DNA of 64,000 nt from Bacteroidota bacterium (GTDB lineage Bacteria; Bacteroidota; Bacteroidia; Bacteroidales; VadinHA17): the NCBI GenBank assembly GCA_018262715.1, contig JADFDS010000042.1, positions 62,001 to 126,000 on the forward strand, read 5' to 3'. Positions within the stretch are counted from its first letter, which is position 1, and the number at the start of each line of letters is the position of its first letter. The position numbers and the translations under genes are program-made. Shown one piece after another: positions 22,663 through 32,761 of the stretch. The notes beneath the pieces are model-generated. The model was not told where the DNA came from, made no database searches, and was given only the letters and a program-made list of their open reading frames with translations.

Positions 22663-24783
22663 ATGCTGAATGAAATATCAGATGAGCTTCCTGAACATAA
22701 CCTTGGCTCCGGGAAGAATCATCTGAGCTTCAGTATCGCCCTTGTAGTAATAATGGCACTTCTCCCGGGCCGCCTGTTGTGCCAGGAGGAGAACCTGGCA
22801 ATAAAGGAATCAGTTGAGGAGATATTGGCATTGTCTGAGGATGCCGATCCGGCTGCCATGCTGGAGGAACTTGAGGAGTTGAAGGAGTCACCTGTGAAGA
22901 TTAACAGCGGAGATGCAAAGGAAATTTCCCGGCTCTTTTTCCTGACAGAATTCCAGGTCATGGTCCTTGCCGACCATGTCAGGAAGAACGGCAGTGTGGT
23001 GACCCTGTATGAACTTGCCCTGCTGCCCGCCTTTGACCGCAATACAGTGTTGCTGATGGTTCCTTATATTTCACTTGAACCGGTGGCACCGAAAGGAGGA
23101 AAGAGCTACGGACGGACCCTGGTGACGCTGACGGTGTCAGCCCGGTTCAGCGGCAATGAAAGCGATACTGAAGGCATACGGTCATTGTTGAAAGTGAAGC
23201 ATGAACAGGGCAGATTCAGTTTCGGCCTGACGGCAGAGAATGACCCGGGCGAACCGCTTACATTCAAAAACGCTCCCGGTACTGACTTCCTTTCAGGTTA
23301 TATTCAGTATGAAGGCAAAGGTTTTATAAACAGGATTATAACGGGGGATTTCGCCGTCAGGGCGGGAGAGGGGCTGCTCTTTAACAGCAGCCGGTGGATG
23401 GGCTCATGGCTAAGCTCGCCGTCGTTCATGTCAGGCAGCAGCACGGCTGCACCATATACATCCACCGAAGAGAACAATTTCTTCAGGGGAATAAGCCTTA
23501 CCCTCGGAAGCATGAATGCCGGTGCCGTGTTGTTTGCCTCTTCAAATGAAATCGATGCCCGAGTTCTGTTTGCCGAAGACAGCACTGCCACCGGGGTAAG
23601 CAATCTTGTCAGTGGAGGTATTCATACAATTGAATCCCAACTCGAAGCACGCAACAGTCTTACGGAAAGGGTTGCCGGCCTGCGTCTGACTGCCGGTGCT
23701 GAAAAGGTCAGGGGCGGGGTGACTGCAGCTGCAACCTGGTTCTCCCTGCCGTTTATCCCCGACCTGACTGAACCCGAGAACCTTCATGCCTTTGCAGGTG
23801 ACAGGCTGCTCAACCTGGCTGCTGACATCAGGGCAGGGACAGGCTCCGTGCTATTTTTTGCCGAGGCGGGCCTGGGTCTTTCCGGACCTCTGACAGGTAC
23901 TGCCGGAACAGACAATCCGGGTCCGCAGACAGACACAACCGGAACAGATCTTTCTGGCACAGTATCAGCCAGGGGCGGACTGAATCTTTCAGATTCCTGG
24001 GCAGCAACAGCAGGGTTGCGGGTAAAACCATCCGGTAGGATTACATTCAATATCCTCGCACGTCACTTCGCCCCGGGATACATTGCATTTCATTCCGGTG
24101 CCTTCAAAGCCGGTTCAGGATCAGGCAACGAGACCGGCCTTTCAGCCTCGGTGCACCTGGAAGCCGCCAGGCATCTTTTCATTACGGCAGCAGCGGACCA
24201 CTACCGCATACCCTGGCCCAGGTACCGTTCCTCATCACCTTCATTTGGCAGCAGGATTGAGATCAAGGGAGAATACGTCCCCCGCGATAATACCTCTCTA
24301 CGATTGTCATGGACATCCTCATCACGGGAGTATGATACCACCGCAGAGACAGGTACAGCCGTGTCAGTGACACATACCAGACAGCAGCTGGGGCTGGTGT
24401 TTGATATAAGCATGGCCGGGACTCTGCGTCTCACGACGCGGGCATCGGCATCCTTCATCACTCCTTCGCAGGAGAAAGGTTACATGCTCAGCCAGGACTT
24501 CTCTTATTCGTTCCGGAGTGTGCCTCTGAAGCTCTGGTTCAGGTATGCCCTGTGCTCCACAGGGGGCTGGGACAGCCGGCTCTATGCATGGGAGAACGAC
24601 CTGCTTTCCTCTTTCAGTGTTCCTGCACTTTATGGTGAAATGACACGGTCATTCATAATGCTTTCATGGAAACCCACTGACCGCATCGAAGCACGGGTGA
24701 AGTACGGTTATACGTTGGCCGGAAACAACTCTGCGACAGGCATCAGACAGGAGGTGAAGGGGCAGGTCAGAATTGTGTTTTAA
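22663..24783 (+). CDS. Large outer-membrane protein with N-terminal helix-hairpin-helix region
   Basis: The 706-residue protein has an export signal (LSFSIALVVIMALLPGRLLCQ). A helical region follows (VEEILALSEDADPAAMLEELEELKESPVKINSGDAKEISRLFFLTEFQVMVLADHVRKNGSVVTLYELALLPAFDRNTVLLMVPYI), which reads as degenerate ComEA-type HhH motifs placed in the periplasm. The remaining 550 residues are barrel-like strands with Gly/Ser/Thr-rich turns, ending YTLAGNNSATGIRQEVKGQVRIVF. The start at 22663 avoids overlap with the upstream gene; ATG 22618 is possible. Its function is unknown; HhH-barrel proteins recur in Bacteroidetes. Confidence 0.65.
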   Translation: MLNEISDELPEHNLGSGKNHLSFSIALVVIMALLPGRLLCQEENLAIKESVEEILALSEDADPAAMLEELEELKESPVKINSGDAKEISRLFFLTEFQVMVLADHVRKNGSVVTLYELALLPAFDRNTVLLMVPYISLEPVAPKGGKSYGRTLVTLTVSARFSGNESDTEGIRSLLKVKHEQGRFSFGLTAENDPGEPLTFKNAPGTDFLSGYIQYEGKGFINRIITGDFAVRAGEGLLFNSSRWMGSWLSSPSFMSGSSTAAPYTSTEENNFFRGISLTLGSMNAGAVLFASSNEIDARVLFAEDSTATGVSNLVSGGIHTIESQLEARNSLTERVAGLRLTAGAEKVRGGVTAAATWFSLPFIPDLTEPENLHAFAGDRLLNLAADIRAGTGSVLFFAEAGLGLSGPLTGTAGTDNPGPQTDTTGTDLSGTVSARGGLNLSDSWAATAGLRVKPSGRITFNILARHFAPGYIAFHSGAFKAGSGSGNETGLSASVHLEAARHLFITAAADHYRIPWPRYRSSSPSFGSRIEIKGEYVPRDNTSLRLSWTSSSREYDTTAETGTAVSVTHTRQQLGLVFDISMAGTLRLTTRASASFITPSQEKGYMLSQDFSYSFRSVPLKLWFRYALCSTGGWDSRLYAWENDLLSSFSVPALYGEMTRSFIMLSWKPTDRIEARVKYGYTLAGNNSATGIRQEVKGQVRIVF

Positions 24784-25074
24784 TAGACAGTTAGCAGTCG
24801 GTAGTAAAAAATGGATCAAGTCATCCCGGAATGACATGCTTCCTAAATTTCTGATGCATACAGCAGTATATGAAATTTCCATCCGTTTGTTTCCACGTAT
24901 TAGCATAAACAGAACCTATGCAGGTAGGGCCTCACTGCCATGTAACCATGAAAAATAGCATCGAATATATTTGGAAATGTAATCAGCCTGGCCTATCTTT
25001 TATGAGTGATTGTCAATTTAATCTTATTGTTTAAGCCTATGTGGATCTCCAAGTTATTATTAAAGCACAGAGTT
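24784..25074. other. Gene-free AT-rich interval
   Basis: No gene is supported here. It opens with a word repeat (ACAGTTAGCAGTCGGTAGT), complementary in type to ACTGCTGACTGCCGACTG near 7720, and then becomes AT-rich toward the propeller gene. No consensus -7 box was found. Confidence 0.6.
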
Positions 25075-25983
25075 ATGTTTGGTGTCAGTTGTAGAAATGT
25101 CTATGAAATCCTGGGGTTGTTTATGGTCGTTGCTATTGTTCAATCATGTGAAGATAATAATATCGACCCTGCCAGCTATGAAAACTATATTTCGGTAAGC
25201 GCTGACCAATATCCTGCAGTATCTCCTGATGGTATGAGCATAGCTTATTATCACAAATGCCTGGAGTACCCTGAACCTGTTGAATATCCGACAGGTTTGT
25301 ATGTAATGGATATTGATGGAACCAACAGAAAACTCATGGCCGCCGGTAATAATTTCACTCCAAGCTGGTCACCTGATGGGCAATGGTTAGCATTTACTGC
25401 TGAGGGAACAATAAAAATCATAAATCTTGAAGGTAGTGTTATAAGAACCTTTGAAGGAATTAATAATGTGCCTTTGTTTTTTCCTGATTGGTCTTCTGAT
25501 GGCAAAATGATCTTAATGAGTTCACCTTATGTGGTTGGAGGAGGAGTCTTCATTTCAACGCCTATGCTTAGCAGTGCCCGGCAATTATTTGCGCAAGAAA
25601 TACTTACCGGTTATGTGGCACGATGGACTCATGGTATGGATAGAATAATATACCAAAAATATTCCAGAGATTGGCATGGAGCTGAGGTTTTTATTATAGA
25701 TACCTTGGGGATCAATGATTTAAGGATTATAAACGATAATATTGATGACAGATCTCCTGTATTATCAAATACTTCTGATATGATTGCCTGGAGCAGCATG
25801 GTCAGGATTACAGTAATGAAGATTAATGGCACAGGGCGAAAAACACTTGATTTTGGCCAGTATCCGTCATGGTCACCCGGATCCGATTTTTTAGTGTATA
25901 GTAATGCCAATAGTGATTTCACCAAGGAAGTTTTGTGGAAAATAAATATTAATGGTTCAGATAAAGCGCAGTTAACCTTTTAA
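25075..25983 (+). CDS. Beta-propeller (TolB/PD40-like) lipoprotein
   Basis: The 302-residue exported protein has an N-terminal hydrophobic segment ending in a possible lipobox (LFMVVAIVQSCEDNN). PD40-type blades follow: DQYPAVSPDGMSIAYYHK, NFTPSWSPDGQWLAFTAEGTIKIINLEG, FFPDWSSDGKMILMSSPYV and GQYPSWSPGSDFLVYSNA. The ATG at 25075 was chosen because it gives a normal signal peptide; the track's GTG at 25006 and ATG 25039 are alternatives. Base composition is visibly lower in GC than the flanks, and the interrupted subtilase follows 10 bp later. Confidence 0.75.
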   Translation: MFGVSCRNVYEILGLFMVVAIVQSCEDNNIDPASYENYISVSADQYPAVSPDGMSIAYYHKCLEYPEPVEYPTGLYVMDIDGTNRKLMAAGNNFTPSWSPDGQWLAFTAEGTIKIINLEGSVIRTFEGINNVPLFFPDWSSDGKMILMSSPYVVGGGVFISTPMLSSARQLFAQEILTGYVARWTHGMDRIIYQKYSRDWHGAEVFIIDTLGINDLRIINDNIDDRSPVLSNTSDMIAWSSMVRITVMKINGTGRKTLDFGQYPSWSPGSDFLVYSNANSDFTKEVLWKININGSDKAQLTF

Positions 25984-25993
25984 CCTGAAAAGC

Positions 25994-28717
25994 ATGAAAA
26001 GAATTATTGTCTTTTCTGTCTTGATTTCATTATGCATTGCATTTACTGTGTTTTCAGTTCATGGAAAATCAACAGTGAACATTCTGAAATCAGCTGAAAA
26101 TGTAAGGGTGATTGCTCATTTTGACAGTAGCATCATTTCCGGAACTACCATCACAGTCCCTACCGGCAGTGTGAAATCAAAAGAGGTAAGAGAATTGCTC
26201 GAGCATTATGATGTTCATAGGATGCAGGCGGTTTTCCGTAACAGGTATAATTCATTAGGCTTATTGCAAACCCCGGTTATCACAAATAATAATCGCTATT
26301 TTCTGGAAGGATGGCAATTAATCTTAGTCAAAGGAAAAGCGAGAGCCGATGAACTGGTATGCCTGTTAAAAGAGCAAACAGGGGTAAAAGAGGCATTTGT
26401 AGAACTGCCGTTACGTGTAAAGCCCTCAGTTTCCCCCAATGATCCGTATTTCGTTAATGGGTCGCAATGGCATCTTAAATCCATCTCGAATCCTTTGGCG
26501 GATATTGATGCTGAAGCAGCCTGGGATATTAACAGAGGAAGAAATGACGTAATAATTGCTGTCGCTGATGGAGGTGTTGATTACAATCACCCTGATCTTG
26601 ATCCGGGTAATAGAAGCCGGGTTATAGCAGGTTACGATTTCGGAGATTTTGATTCTGACCCGATGGACGACCTGCCTGATAATAATCCTTTAAGTTATGC
26701 TGGCCACGGAACCAAAGTTGCCGGCGCTATCGGCGCTATTACGAATGATTCAACAGGCGTGGCAGGTATTATGTGGAACTGCAAGATTATGCCTCTTAAA
26801 ATGGTTTCAAGCTTTACTATATCCTATCCTTTTTTCGGTACCATATTTGATTTTTCCACTACGGCATTACCATCTTCAACCGCGATGGCAATTGATTATG
26901 CAGTTAACCATGGGGCTCATGTTATAAATATGAGTTATGGAATTTCGGGGCTGGGATATACATTAGCTGTTGTTACTCAGCAATTATCGGTATTATATGA
27001 TGCAATCGCCAATGCTTATTAGAATAATGTAGTACTGGTCGCAGCTATGGGAAATGAATATCAACAGGGCAATCCTGTCGAATATCCGGCCGGCTTCTAT
27101 GAGGTCATTGGTGTCGGGCAGACTAATAGTTCATTACAGCGGGTAGGAACTTCCAACACCGGTCCGGACATCGATGTTTCCGCTCCTGGTTTTTATTATA
27201 CAACATCAAGAAATAATGGCTATGCTTCTCTTGATGGTACTTCTTCCGCTACCCCGGTTGTTTCAGGAGTGGCAGGGTTGGTGATATCGCAGGGTTTGGA
27301 CAAGGGATTTAATCTAACCAACGATGATGTCGAACACATATTAGAGATAACTGCTGATGATATGCTCCAGCCAGGATGGGATGAAGAAACAGGTTACGGG
27401 AAAGTAAATGCCTATAACGCATTGCAGTTGCTTGATGAACCTAATGAACTGTATCATTATACCTCTACGGGTGGAGCCTCCGTTAAAATACAAACCTTAG
27501 ATCAATGGATATTGACAGACGGACGCTGGGGTCTTGCTCCCGGTACGTATTTCAGCGTCGATCAATACAAGGTCACCAAACATGTTACTTTTAATGTGCC
27601 GTTCTGTTCACTTCCAAAAGTATGGATGCGGGAAAGACAAAGTAAAAGCCTGAGCTATGGCAATCCAAATAACGGACGCCCTTTTTGTATAATTACTAAT
27701 GTCTCTAATACCGGTTTTGATATTGAGTATGCAACCTATTATGTTCGTTATAATCTTTTGGGGCAAACCATTAACACATGGGTTCCCTTGGCGCCTGCAT
27801 CAACTTATGTTGCTTATACAGCAGTCGGCGAACCAAATCTTGCAGCAATAGCAGGTCCCATCACCGGTCCCTCAGTTATTTGCTCGTCTGTGGCGACATT
27901 TGAGGTTAGTAACCTTCCGGACGGGGTTTCTGTCAGCTGGAGTGCCAGTCCGTCCTATTATTTCACAACCACCTCCGGAACTGATTCAACCTTTTCAACA
28001 GCCTGGACAGGCGGATTCAGAAAGGGAGTCGGAACAATTACTGCCACATTAGTGACTTCCTGTGGTACGTTCAATCTCACGAAGTCTGTATGGGCAGGTA
28101 CACCTACAAGCCCGACCGCAATTGCATTGCTTCCTGATGATGGCGTATGCAGAGGTCCTGCCTATTACTACCAGGTAGGCCTGTTACATCCGTACCCGTC
28201 ATACGTCAGCTCATGGTACTGGGATCTTCAGCCACCCGGGGTGATAATCGGGAGCAGGACAGGCTCCTCATTGAAATTCTATTACCCTGCAGGTACCACC
28301 CCGGGCAGGTATTCCGTCGGAGTAAAAGCTGTTAATCCATGCGGTGACAGTTCGTATCATATCGAGTATTTTGATGTCATTGACTGTGACCGGCAGGAGA
28401 TTGTATCATTTAATATCTATCCCAATCCGGTAAGGGATGTGCTCAATATTGAAATTACCGCCAATGATGCTGTGGAGATCAATCCTGAAGCCATCACCGA
28501 ATTAAGGATATATGATACATTCCTTTCGCTGAAGAAACAGCTGACCTTTAGCGGCAGCACAGTGTCAGTAAATACCGGGGATCTTCCGCAGGGGGTGTAT
28601 CTTATACAGTTTGTAACGGAGGAAGACTTTCTCTGGCAAACTGACACAATGGATGCAAAACTGGCGGAAGCTTTAAAGCAAAGAGTATTCTGGAGTAAAT
28701 TTGAAAAGATACCCTGA
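25994..28717 (+). pseudogene. Subtilisin-like serine protease with T9SS sorting domain, interrupted by in-frame TAG
   Basis: Two ORFs (25994-27022 and 27047-28717) share one frame and are split only by TAG at 27020-27022. The product has a signal peptide (MKRIIVFSVLISLCIAFTVFS), a propeptide, catalytic Asp192 in VADGGVDYNHPDL and His238 in GHGTKVAGAIGA. The stop falls at codon 343 (ANAY*NNVVLVAAMGNE). The oxyanion Asn and Ser (DGTSSATPVVSGVAGL) lie beyond it. Ig/PKD-like domains and a type IX sorting domain (FNIYPNPVRDVLNIE to LPQGVYLIQF) end the 907-codon reading. The truncated product would lack the active serine. A point nonsense mutation, sequencing error or readthrough are all possible. 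Confidence 0.85.
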
Positions 28718-28768
28718 CCCGGCCAGACAATTGACACTCCTCCGGTGCCGGAGACTCAGGCTGTCTGC

Positions 28769-29275
28769 TTAATTCGTCCTGTACCTGTACTTCACCGCCC
28801 CCAGCTCCTCATTGGCCTTGACTATCTTATCCTTAAGGCTCTCCTTGTAGGCGATCAGCTTCTCCATGACGGCCGGGTCACCGGTGGCGATTATCTGTGC
28901 TGCCAGGATGCCTGCATTCAGCGCTCCGTCAATTGCAACTGTGGCAACGGGTATCCCGGGTGGCATCTGCACGATGGCAAGCAGTGCATCCATCCCGTCA
29001 AGGGAGGCCTTCACAGGCACACCTATGACCGGCACCGGGGTCATCGCTGCTATCACTCCCGGCAGATGTGCTGCCATGCCGGCTCCGGCAATAATGACCT
29101 TTACTCCCCTGCCGGCGGCACCGCGGGCAAACTTCTCAACTGCCTCCGGCGTACGGTGTGCCGAGAGTGCATTGATCTCAAAGGGTATCCCCACACTGTC
29201 AAGAAACTCAGCCGCCTTCTCCATGACCTTCAGGTCGGAAACGCTGCCCATTATGATACTGACTGCCGGATTCAT
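28769..29275 (-). CDS. purE: N5-carboxyaminoimidazole ribonucleotide mutase
   Basis: PurE isomerises N5-CAIR to CAIR in purine synthesis. The 168-residue class I protein begins MNPAVSIIMGSVSDLKVMEKAAEFL, the canonical N-terminus; the extra 27 codons in the track run through the promoter and were removed. Motifs SAHRTPEAV, GAGMAAHLPGVIAAMTPVPVIGVPVKASLDGMDALLAIVQMPPGIPVATVAI and NAGILAAQI are complete. It converges with the interrupted subtilase and diverges from hpt. Confidence 0.96.
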   Translation of the reverse strand: MNPAVSIIMGSVSDLKVMEKAAEFLDSVGIPFEINALSAHRTPEAVEKFARGAAGRGVKVIIAGAGMAAHLPGVIAAMTPVPVIGVPVKASLDGMDALLAIVQMPPGIPVATVAIDGALNAGILAAQIIATGDPAVMEKLIAYKESLKDKIVKANEELGAVKYRYRTN

Positions 29276-29309
29276 ATGCTCTTTTTTAACGGTTAGCTCA
29301 TTGTCAGGG

Positions 29310-29317
29310 CAAAAATA
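29310..29317 (-). promoter_or_regulatory. -7 box TATTTTTG of purE
   Basis: TATTTTTG on the minus strand lies 35 bp before the chosen purE start, which supports starting at 29275 rather than 29356. Confidence 0.55.
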
Positions 29318-29330
29318 AGCTTTAAATTTA

Positions 29331-29338
29331 TAATTTTG
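29331..29338 (+). promoter_or_regulatory. -7 box TAATTTTG of the hpt operon
   Basis: TAATTTTG matches TAnnTTTG and lies 20 bp before the hpt ATG. The operon hpt-adk-obg-PAP2-plsC follows with gaps of at most 9 bp. Confidence 0.6.
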
Positions 29339-29358
29339 CGGCATCAACCACCTCAACC

Positions 29359-29895
29359 ATGAATGAGATAACAGTCCTTGACAGAGAGTTCTCGGTGTAC
29401 ATCACCGAAGACGAGATACAGAGCCGTATCACGGCCCTGGCTGAAAAGATCAATGAAGACCTGAAGGGTCAGGATGTCCTCTTCTTCGGAGTCCTTAACG
29501 GAGTATTTCTGTTCGCTGCTGACATATTCAGACAGATAAACCTCGACTGCCAGGTCTCATTCATCAAACTGGCCTCATATGACGGTACATCCAGCACCGG
29601 CAAGATCAAGGAACTCATCGGCTGGAACGAGGACATAACCGGCAAGACAGTTGTTGTACTGGAGGATATCGTTGACACCGGAGCTACGCTCGAAAGGGTG
29701 ATAGGCGAACTGAAGCTCAGGAAGGCAGCCGAGGTAAAGATATGCACCCTGCTCTTCAAGCCGGAAGCTTATACAAAGGATATCCCTATAGACTATATCG
29801 GATTTGAGATCCCGAACAACTTCGTAGTGGGATACGGGTTGGACTATGACGGTTATGGCCGCAATCTGAGAGCAATTTACAAACTAACAAAATAA
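29359..29895 (+). CDS. hpt: Hypoxanthine phosphoribosyltransferase
   Basis: This enzyme salvages hypoxanthine/guanine using PRPP. The 178-residue protein has the PRPP-binding loop VVVLEDIVDTGATLERVI and a conserved C-terminal FEIPNNFVVGYGLDYDGYGRNLRAIYKL. The FFGVLNGVFLFAADIFR and SFIKLASYDGTSSTG segments match the family. It opens an operon with adk, grouping purine salvage and nucleotide kinase functions, and is divergent from purE. Confidence 0.95.
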   Translation: MNEITVLDREFSVYITEDEIQSRITALAEKINEDLKGQDVLFFGVLNGVFLFAADIFRQINLDCQVSFIKLASYDGTSSTGKIKELIGWNEDITGKTVVVLEDIVDTGATLERVIGELKLRKAAEVKICTLLFKPEAYTKDIPIDYIGFEIPNNFVVGYGLDYDGYGRNLRAIYKLTK

Positions 29896-29904
29896 CATTC
29901 TGCA

Positions 29905-30480
29905 ATGATAAATATTCTTATGTTCGGCCCTCCCGGATCAGGGAAGGGAACACAATCGGTCACGCTGGCTGAGAAGTATAATCTGCTTCATCTTTCAACA
30001 GGTGACATGCTCAGGGCTGAGCTGGCCGCAGGCACCCCCCTGGGAAAAAAGATGGAAGCAATCATGGCAGCGGGCGAACTTGTTCCGGATGATGTTGTTA
30101 TAGCAATGATTGCCGGGAAGATAGACTCCACAACCGGAAAGGCAGGTTTCATATTTGACGGGTTCCCCCGCACGGTGGAACAGGCTGAAGCGCTCCAGAA
30201 AATGCTCGGAGGAAGAGGAATGAAGATCGACCTCATGCTGGTGCTTGAGGTAAACGACGCTGAGCTGATGGACCGCATGAAGAAGAGGGCAATGGTATCA
30301 GGCAGGGCAGATGATGCAGATGAAAATATCATCAATAACCGCATTGCCGTCTACCGCGCCAAGACAGAACCTGTCATTGACTTCGGAAGGAAGGCAGGAG
30401 TCTCGAGGAGCGTTGACGGAGTTGGTTCAATAGATGACATTTTCGGCAGGCTCTGCACAGAAATAGAAACAGTAATTTAG
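29905..30480 (+). CDS. adk: Adenylate kinase
   Basis: Adk catalyses ATP + AMP to 2 ADP. The 191-residue protein is the short-LID type. The P-loop MFGPPGSGKGTQ is followed by LLHLSTGDMLRAELAAGTPLGKK, the AMP-site GFIFDGFPRTVEQAEAL, and a short LID (KKRAMVSGRADDADENIINNRIAVYRAKTEPVIDF). It sits 9 bp after hpt and 3 bp before obg. Confidence 0.96.
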   Translation: MINILMFGPPGSGKGTQSVTLAEKYNLLHLSTGDMLRAELAAGTPLGKKMEAIMAAGELVPDDVVIAMIAGKIDSTTGKAGFIFDGFPRTVEQAEALQKMLGGRGMKIDLMLVLEVNDAELMDRMKKRAMVSGRADDADENIINNRIAVYRAKTEPVIDFGRKAGVSRSVDGVGSIDDIFGRLCTEIETVI

Positions 30481-30483
30481 CTG

Positions 30484-31476
30484 ATGGCTGAGACAAACTT
30501 CGTTGATTACGTAAAGATATTTTGCCGCTCAGGCAAGGGTGGCGCGGGATCAGCACACCTCAGGCACGAAAAATCGAAGCCCAAGGGCGGCCCTGACGGC
30601 GGCGACGGCGGCAGGGGCGGCGACGTAATCCTCAGGGGTAACTCTCAGCTGTGGACCCTGCTGCATCTTAAATATACCAAACACCTGTTCGCCGGACACG
30701 GCGGATCAGGCTCATCAAACCAGAAGAGCGGCGCCGCCGGTGAGGATGTCATCATCGAGGTCCCCCTCGGCACAGTGGCCCGGGAGGAAGAGTCGGAGAA
30801 GATACTCTTTGAGATTACCGGTGATGGAGAAGAGATGATACTCCTCAAGGGAGGGCGCGGCGGCCTGGGAAACACCCACTTCAAGTCGGCCACCTTCCAG
30901 ACTCCCCGTTTCGCCCAGCCGGGAGAACCAAGCCTTGAAGGATACTTCATCCTTGAGCTGAAGGTGCTGGCTGACGTGGGATTGGTGGGATTCCCCAACG
31001 CGGGCAAATCAACTCTCCTTTCAGTGGTCAGCGCCGCGAAACCCAAGATCGACAACTACCCTTTCACAACTCTCACCCCGAACCTCGGAATAGTAAGCTA
31101 CCGCGATGACAAATCGTTTGTGATGGCAGACATCCCCGGCATCATTGAAGGCGCTGCCGAGGGCAAGGGACTGGGCCACAGGTTTCTGAGGCACATCGAG
31201 CGCAACTCTGTGCTACTCTTCATGATAACGGCTGACACGGAGGATATTGCGAAGGAGTATGCCATCCTTGTTGAGGAGTTGCGCAAGTACAACCCGGAGC
31301 TTCTTGACAAGAAACGGGTGATGGCAATCTCAAAATGCGACCTGCTCGATGAGGAGCTCACTGACGCGATGAGGCCGTTACTTCCTGGCGATATGCCGGC
31401 AGTATTTATCTCTTCAGTGAAAGGTACTGGAATCACCCCGCTGAAGGACCTGCTCTGGAGGGCAATAAACAGCTGA
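30484..31476 (+). CDS. obg: Obg-family GTPase
   Basis: Obg is an essential ribosome-associated GTPase. The 330-residue protein has the glycine-rich Obg fold ([32 protein letters not shown]) and the G domain with G1 [12 protein letters not shown]3 [26 protein letters not shown] and G4 ISKCDL. The C-terminal OCT domain of Bacillus-type Obg is absent, which is usual in Bacteroidetes. It is 3 bp after adk and 2 bp before the PAP2 gene. Confidence 0.96.
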   Translation: MAETNFVDYVKIFCRSGKGGAGSAHLRHEKSKPKGGPDGGDGGRGGDVILRGNSQLWTLLHLKYTKHLFAGHGGSGSSNQKSGAAGEDVIIEVPLGTVAREEESEKILFEITGDGEEMILLKGGRGGLGNTHFKSATFQTPRFAQPGEPSLEGYFILELKVLADVGLVGFPNAGKSTLLSVVSAAKPKIDNYPFTTLTPNLGIVSYRDDKSFVMADIPGIIEGAAEGKGLGHRFLRHIERNSVLLFMITADTEDIAKEYAILVEELRKYNPELLDKKRVMAISKCDLLDEELTDAMRPLLPGDMPAVFISSVKGTGITPLKDLLWRAINS

Positions 31477-31478
31477 AA

Positions 31479-32027
31479 ATGGTTGAGCTGGACCGTACAA
31501 TATTCCTGTTTCTCAATTCACTTCACACGCCATTCCTTGACAGTGTGATGTGGATCCTGAGCATGCGTGCGGTATGGATACCGCTGTATGTGCTGATTAT
31601 CTGGCTTCTTGCGGAAAAATACGGGAAACGTGTCTGGATCCCGCTTGTTCTTGTGCCGTTACTGGTTCTGCTCACTGACCAGGGCTCCAACCTGCTCAAG
31701 AACCTCGTTGAACGCCCGCGGCCGTGTCATGAGCCCGCTCTGGCTGGCCTTGTACACACGGTGAAGGGATATTGTGGCGGGATGTACGGGTTTGTATCAG
31801 GGCATGCCGCGAACACCTTCGGTATAGCAGCATTCACAATCCCGCTGCTGCGGAGGAGTTGGTATACGTGGACGATTATTATATGGGCAACGGCTGTCTC
31901 CTATTCGAGGATATACCTCGGGGTGCATTATCCCGGCGATGTGCTCGGGGGAGCCCTGCTGGGCCTGGCTGTCGGCGCTGCACTGGCATGGACGGCACAA
32001 AAAATGAATAAAAGCATAAAACAATGA
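31479..32027 (+). CDS. PAP2-family membrane phosphatase
   Basis: The 182-residue integral membrane protein has about five helices and the three PAP2 signature motifs: KNLVERPRP, SGHAANTFG and SRIYLGVHYPGDVLGG. Likely substrates are undecaprenyl pyrophosphate or phosphatidate/PGP-type lipids; the adjacent plsC gene (4 bp overlap) favours lipid metabolism but does not decide it. It is part of the hpt operon. Confidence 0.9.
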   Translation: MVELDRTIFLFLNSLHTPFLDSVMWILSMRAVWIPLYVLIIWLLAEKYGKRVWIPLVLVPLLVLLTDQGSNLLKNLVERPRPCHEPALAGLVHTVKGYCGGMYGFVSGHAANTFGIAAFTIPLLRRSWYTWTIIIWATAVSYSRIYLGVHYPGDVLGGALLGLAVGAALAWTAQKMNKSIKQ

Positions 32028-32761
32028 ACCTGATAAAGTCACTGTGGGTTTGGTTTTCAAGCATCACCTTCGTGCTGCTTGCCCTTCCCGTCGCGGTCAT
32101 ACTCTGGCTGCTGGCGCTTGCCTTTGACCGCCGCCGGCTGATGAACAACAGGTGGATGGTCATCCAGGGTATAGTGCTCACAAAGATGAGTCCTTTCTGG
32201 AAAGTAATAGTTGACGGCCGGGAAAAGCTTGACCAGAAACAGGCTTACATAATCATCCCCAATCATCAGTCGCTTCTGGATATCGTCTTTTTCAACATGC
32301 TCCGGCATCGTCTGAGGTGGGTTTCCAAGGCTGAGATCTTCCGCGTACCGGTAGTAGGGTGGGAGATGAAGATGGTCAAGTACATCGAACTGATCAGGGG
32401 TAACAAATCCAGCGTTGTAAAAATGATGGAAAAGTGTGTGGAGTCACTGCATGACGGAATCTCTGTGGTGATATTCCCCGAAGGTACACGCTCATTGACG
32501 GGCGCTATCGGAAAGTTCAAGACGGGCGCGTTCCAGCTTGCAGTGAAGACAGACAAGCCGCTGCTGCCCGTGCTGATTGACGGCACAGGCGAGATCATGC
32601 CCAAAAAAGGTGGAATCATTTTCCGGAACCGCCGCATTGTAAGGATCAGGGTCCTGGATCCCATCTTCCCGGGGCAGTTCGGCACCGGCGACCCGGAGGA
32701 ACTGGCCACAAGGGTACAGTCCATCATGGTTACCGCCATGGACCAGCTGCGAAGCGAGTAG
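32024..32761 (+). CDS. plsC: 1-acyl-sn-glycerol-3-phosphate acyltransferase
   Basis: PlsC acylates lysophosphatidate to phosphatidate at the inner membrane. The 245-residue protein has one or two N-terminal membrane helices (VWFSSITFVLLALPVAVILWLLALAF). Acyltransferase motif I is NHQSLLD, with the HX4D variant NHQSLLDIVFF, and motif III is VVIFPEGTRSLTGAIGKFKTGAFQLAV. It overlaps the PAP2 stop by 4 bp and ends the operon. Confidence 0.92.
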   Translation: MNLIKSLWVWFSSITFVLLALPVAVILWLLALAFDRRRLMNNRWMVIQGIVLTKMSPFWKVIVDGREKLDQKQAYIIIPNHQSLLDIVFFNMLRHRLRWVSKAEIFRVPVVGWEMKMVKYIELIRGNKSSVVKMMEKCVESLHDGISVVIFPEGTRSLTGAIGKFKTGAFQLAVKTDKPLLPVLIDGTGEIMPKKGGIIFRNRRIVRIRVLDPIFPGQFGTGDPEELATRVQSIMVTAMDQLRSE

